From the NCBI RefSeq assembly GCF_001613445.1, contig NZ_BDCJ01000006.1, forward strand, positions 1 to 64,000: DNA of 64,000 bases, given 5' to 3'. The DNA is from Nocardia grenadensis NBRC 108939 (lineage in GTDB: Bacteria > Actinomycetota > Actinomycetes > Mycobacteriales > Mycobacteriaceae). A model generated the notes under the pieces. It made no database searches and had not been told where the DNA came from. It worked only from the letters and a program-made list of their open reading frames with translations. The position numbers and the translations under genes were made by a program. This document shows positions 62,670 through 64,000 of this stretch, piece by piece; position 1 is the first letter of the stretch; each line of letters starts with the position of its first letter.

Positions 62670-63413
62670 ATGACCGAAGCACAGCGAGACGAGGTCCGGG
62701 TCGAGACGATCCAGAAGCGGGTGCGGGTCTACCTCGGCGGCCATCTGGTCGCCGATACCGTGCGGCCCGCGCTGGTCTGGGAGAACCCCTATTACCCGGC
62801 CTACTACATCCCGGCCGCCGATCTGCGCGCGAAACTCGAGTTCGACGGCAGCACGCGCACCTCGCCGCTCCTCGGGGAGGGGAGCGAATACACCGTCGTG
62901 GTGGACGGCACCACGGCTGCCGGCGCCGCCCTGCGCTACGCGGATGAGCCGTTGCACGACCTGGTGCGGCTGGAGTGGGACGCGATGGACGAATGGTTCG
63001 AGGAGGACGAGCCCATCTACGTCCACCCCCGCAACCCGTACTCGCGGGTGGATATCCTGGCGAGCTCCCGGCATGTACGAGTGGAACTCGACGGTGTGAC
63101 CGTGGCCGATTCGCGGTCCCCACGGATCCTGTTCGAGACCGGGCTCCCGGCCCGTTTCTACCTGCCGCTCACCGATATCAGGATGGATCTGCTGCGGCCG
63201 TCGGACACTCACACCAGCTGCCCGTACAAGGGCAACGCCGACTACTGGCACATCCGCATCGGCGCGGACGAGTATCCGGATCTGGTGTGGATCTACCGGA
63301 CCCCGACCCCGGAGAGCCAGAAGATCGCCGGGCTGGCCTGCTTCTACAACGAGAAGGTCGATCTTTATATCGACGGCGAGTTGCGGGATCGGCCGCGAAG
63401 TCCGTTCAGCTGA
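62670..63413 (+). CDS. Protein with two DUF427 domains
   Basis: A 247-residue protein with two copies of the small beta-barrel DUF427: first RVYLGGHLVADTVRPALVWE, then VRVELDGVTVADSRSPRILF with FYLPLTDIRMDLLRPSDTHT, SCPYKGNADYWHIRIG and ACFYNEKVDLYIDGE. The second copy has the full family pattern, whereas the first lacks the CPYKG segment. Function unknown for the family. Its own promoter lies after the terminator at 62594. Confidence 0.9.
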   Translation: MTEAQRDEVRVETIQKRVRVYLGGHLVADTVRPALVWENPYYPAYYIPAADLRAKLEFDGSTRTSPLLGEGSEYTVVVDGTTAAGAALRYADEPLHDLVRLEWDAMDEWFEEDEPIYVHPRNPYSRVDILASSRHVRVELDGVTVADSRSPRILFETGLPARFYLPLTDIRMDLLRPSDTHTSCPYKGNADYWHIRIGADEYPDLVWIYRTPTPESQKIAGLACFYNEKVDLYIDGELRDRPRSPFS

Positions 63414-63509
63414 GCGCGGCCGCGGGCAGTCGTCGCCGCGGCGCGCTGCGCGAAATGCCCGCCGCGGCCGCGGTTGCCCGACCGGAGGACAGCGACTCCG
63501 CTACGACAA

Positions 63510-63537
63510 GGGCCCGCCCACCACAGTGGACGGGCCC
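63510..63537. terminator. Terminator hairpin of the leftward gene at 63552
   Basis: GGGCCCGCCCAC, loop CACA, GTGGACGGGCCC: 12-bp stem with one mismatch, 14 bases beyond the stop of the leftward nitronate monooxygenase-like gene. Confidence 0.65.
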
Positions 63538-63551
63538 GGGTGCCGCATACC

Positions 63552-64000
63552 TCAGCTCTTCGATTCGGTGCTCTGGGGCAGTGCGGCGAGGGCGCCGATC
63601 CGGGCGACCGCGTCCGTGACGATCCGATCGATCAACTCCTGGCAGGTGGGAAGATCCTCCAGGATGCCGCTCACCTGGCCCGCCGCCAGCACCCCGGCTT
63701 CGGTATTGCCCTCGACCAGCCCGGCGCGCAGCAGCATCGGGGTGTTGGCCGCCATGATCACCTGGGACCAGGTGAGGTCCTTGGCCTTGCGCATGGCCAG
63801 ACCGTCGCGGACCAGCGTGGACCATTTCATCCCGGTCATGCTCTTGAACCGGGCCGCATTGCCGACTGCGGCCGCGAGGCCGCGGGCCCGCCCCGAGTTC
63901 TCCAGCTTCTGCACGAGTTCGGTGTTGAGCACCCGATGCGGCATACCGTCGACCTTGGTGGACACCACTGTTTCGCCCAGTTGGCGGCGCAGGTATTCCT
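63552..64000 (-). CDS. ipdC: Nitronate monooxygenase-like FMN protein, probable IpdC (5' part outside window)
   Basis: The C-terminal 148 residues of an FMN TIM-barrel protein of the nitronate monooxygenase/NPD group: STKVDGMPHRVLNTELVQKL, GMKWSTLVRDGLAMRKAKDL and EAGVLAAGQVSGILEDLPTC. The GQVSGIL-type ending is typical of IpdC (Rv3553), which acts on the 5-hydroxy-HIC-CoA stage of ring-C opening. Its position near fadA6 and kstR2 on the other strand matches the mycobacterial layout, where ipdAB and echA20 precede it. The start lies right of 64000. Confidence 0.78.
   Translation of the reverse strand, partial: EYLRRQLGETVVSTKVDGMPHRVLNTELVQKLENSGRARGLAAAVGNAARFKSMTGMKWSTLVRDGLAMRKAKDLTWSQVIMAANTPMLLRAGLVEGNTEAGVLAAGQVSGILEDLPTCQELIDRIVTDAVARIGALAALPQSTESKS

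Overview
The window is high-GC (about 70%) actinobacterial DNA. Complete steroid-catabolism gene sets with KstR and KstR2 operators, XRE/DUF397 pairs, a Ddn-like deazaflavin protein and a moxR/DUF58 block point to a mycolic-acid actinomycete, most likely Nocardia or a close relative. Family names come from recognising the translated proteins; no database search was run.

Layout. 1-2394: end of an enoyl-CoA hydratase, a repeat-rich spacer and an acyl-CoA dehydrogenase, all leftward. 2476-5235: a leftward Zn/Mn ABC transporter behind a Zur-like box. 5437-7989: a fused trehalose-6-phosphate phosphatase / GH15 glucosidase. 8289-16172: kstR facing a rightward steroid side-chain operon (fadE34, fadE28, fadE29, chsH2, chsH1, ltp2). 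16457-20768: a five-gene moxR3-type block. 20889-26950: a broken flavin monooxygenase, an unknown protein, a MerR regulator, a VapBC module and a secreted lipase. 27170-31479: chsH3 and kstD facing a second KstD-like flavoprotein. 31996-42168: accessory DNA with XRE/DUF397, small unknown genes, gene remnants, two toxin-antitoxin modules and three regulator-linked redox or enzyme genes. 42243-47662: hsaADCB facing kshA plus a small cysteine protein. 47787-49712: a fourth toxin-antitoxin module and rsgA. 49913-60672: the KstR2-type module for the C/D rings (fadE33, fadE32, fadE31, an enoyl-CoA hydratase, fadD3; then fadE30, ipdF; kstR2, fadA6). 60866-63413: MarR/MFS pair and a DUF427 protein. 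63552-64000: the 3' end of a probable ipdC.

How the genes work together. KstR-controlled genes take the sterol in stages. fadE28/29, fadE34, chsH1/H2, chsH3 and ltp2 shorten the side chain. kstD and kshA open ring B. hsaA/B hydroxylate, hsaC cleaves and hsaD hydrolyses ring A, releasing HIP. KstR2-controlled fadD3 activates HIP to its CoA ester, and fadE30, ipdF, fadE31-33, ipdC and fadA6 break down the remaining rings. The window holds four KstR-type operators and two KstR2-type operators, all at expected promoters. Three of these promoters place a -10 element 6-9 bases before the start codon, which suggests leaderless mRNAs.

The most unusual features are the direct joining of fadE34 to the igr-type genes, three genes that kept both ends but lost the middle (flavin monooxygenase, hsdM, thioesterase), four toxin-antitoxin modules among the steroid blocks, and the degenerate 75-bp repeat array with inverted 60-bp elements at 569-1187.
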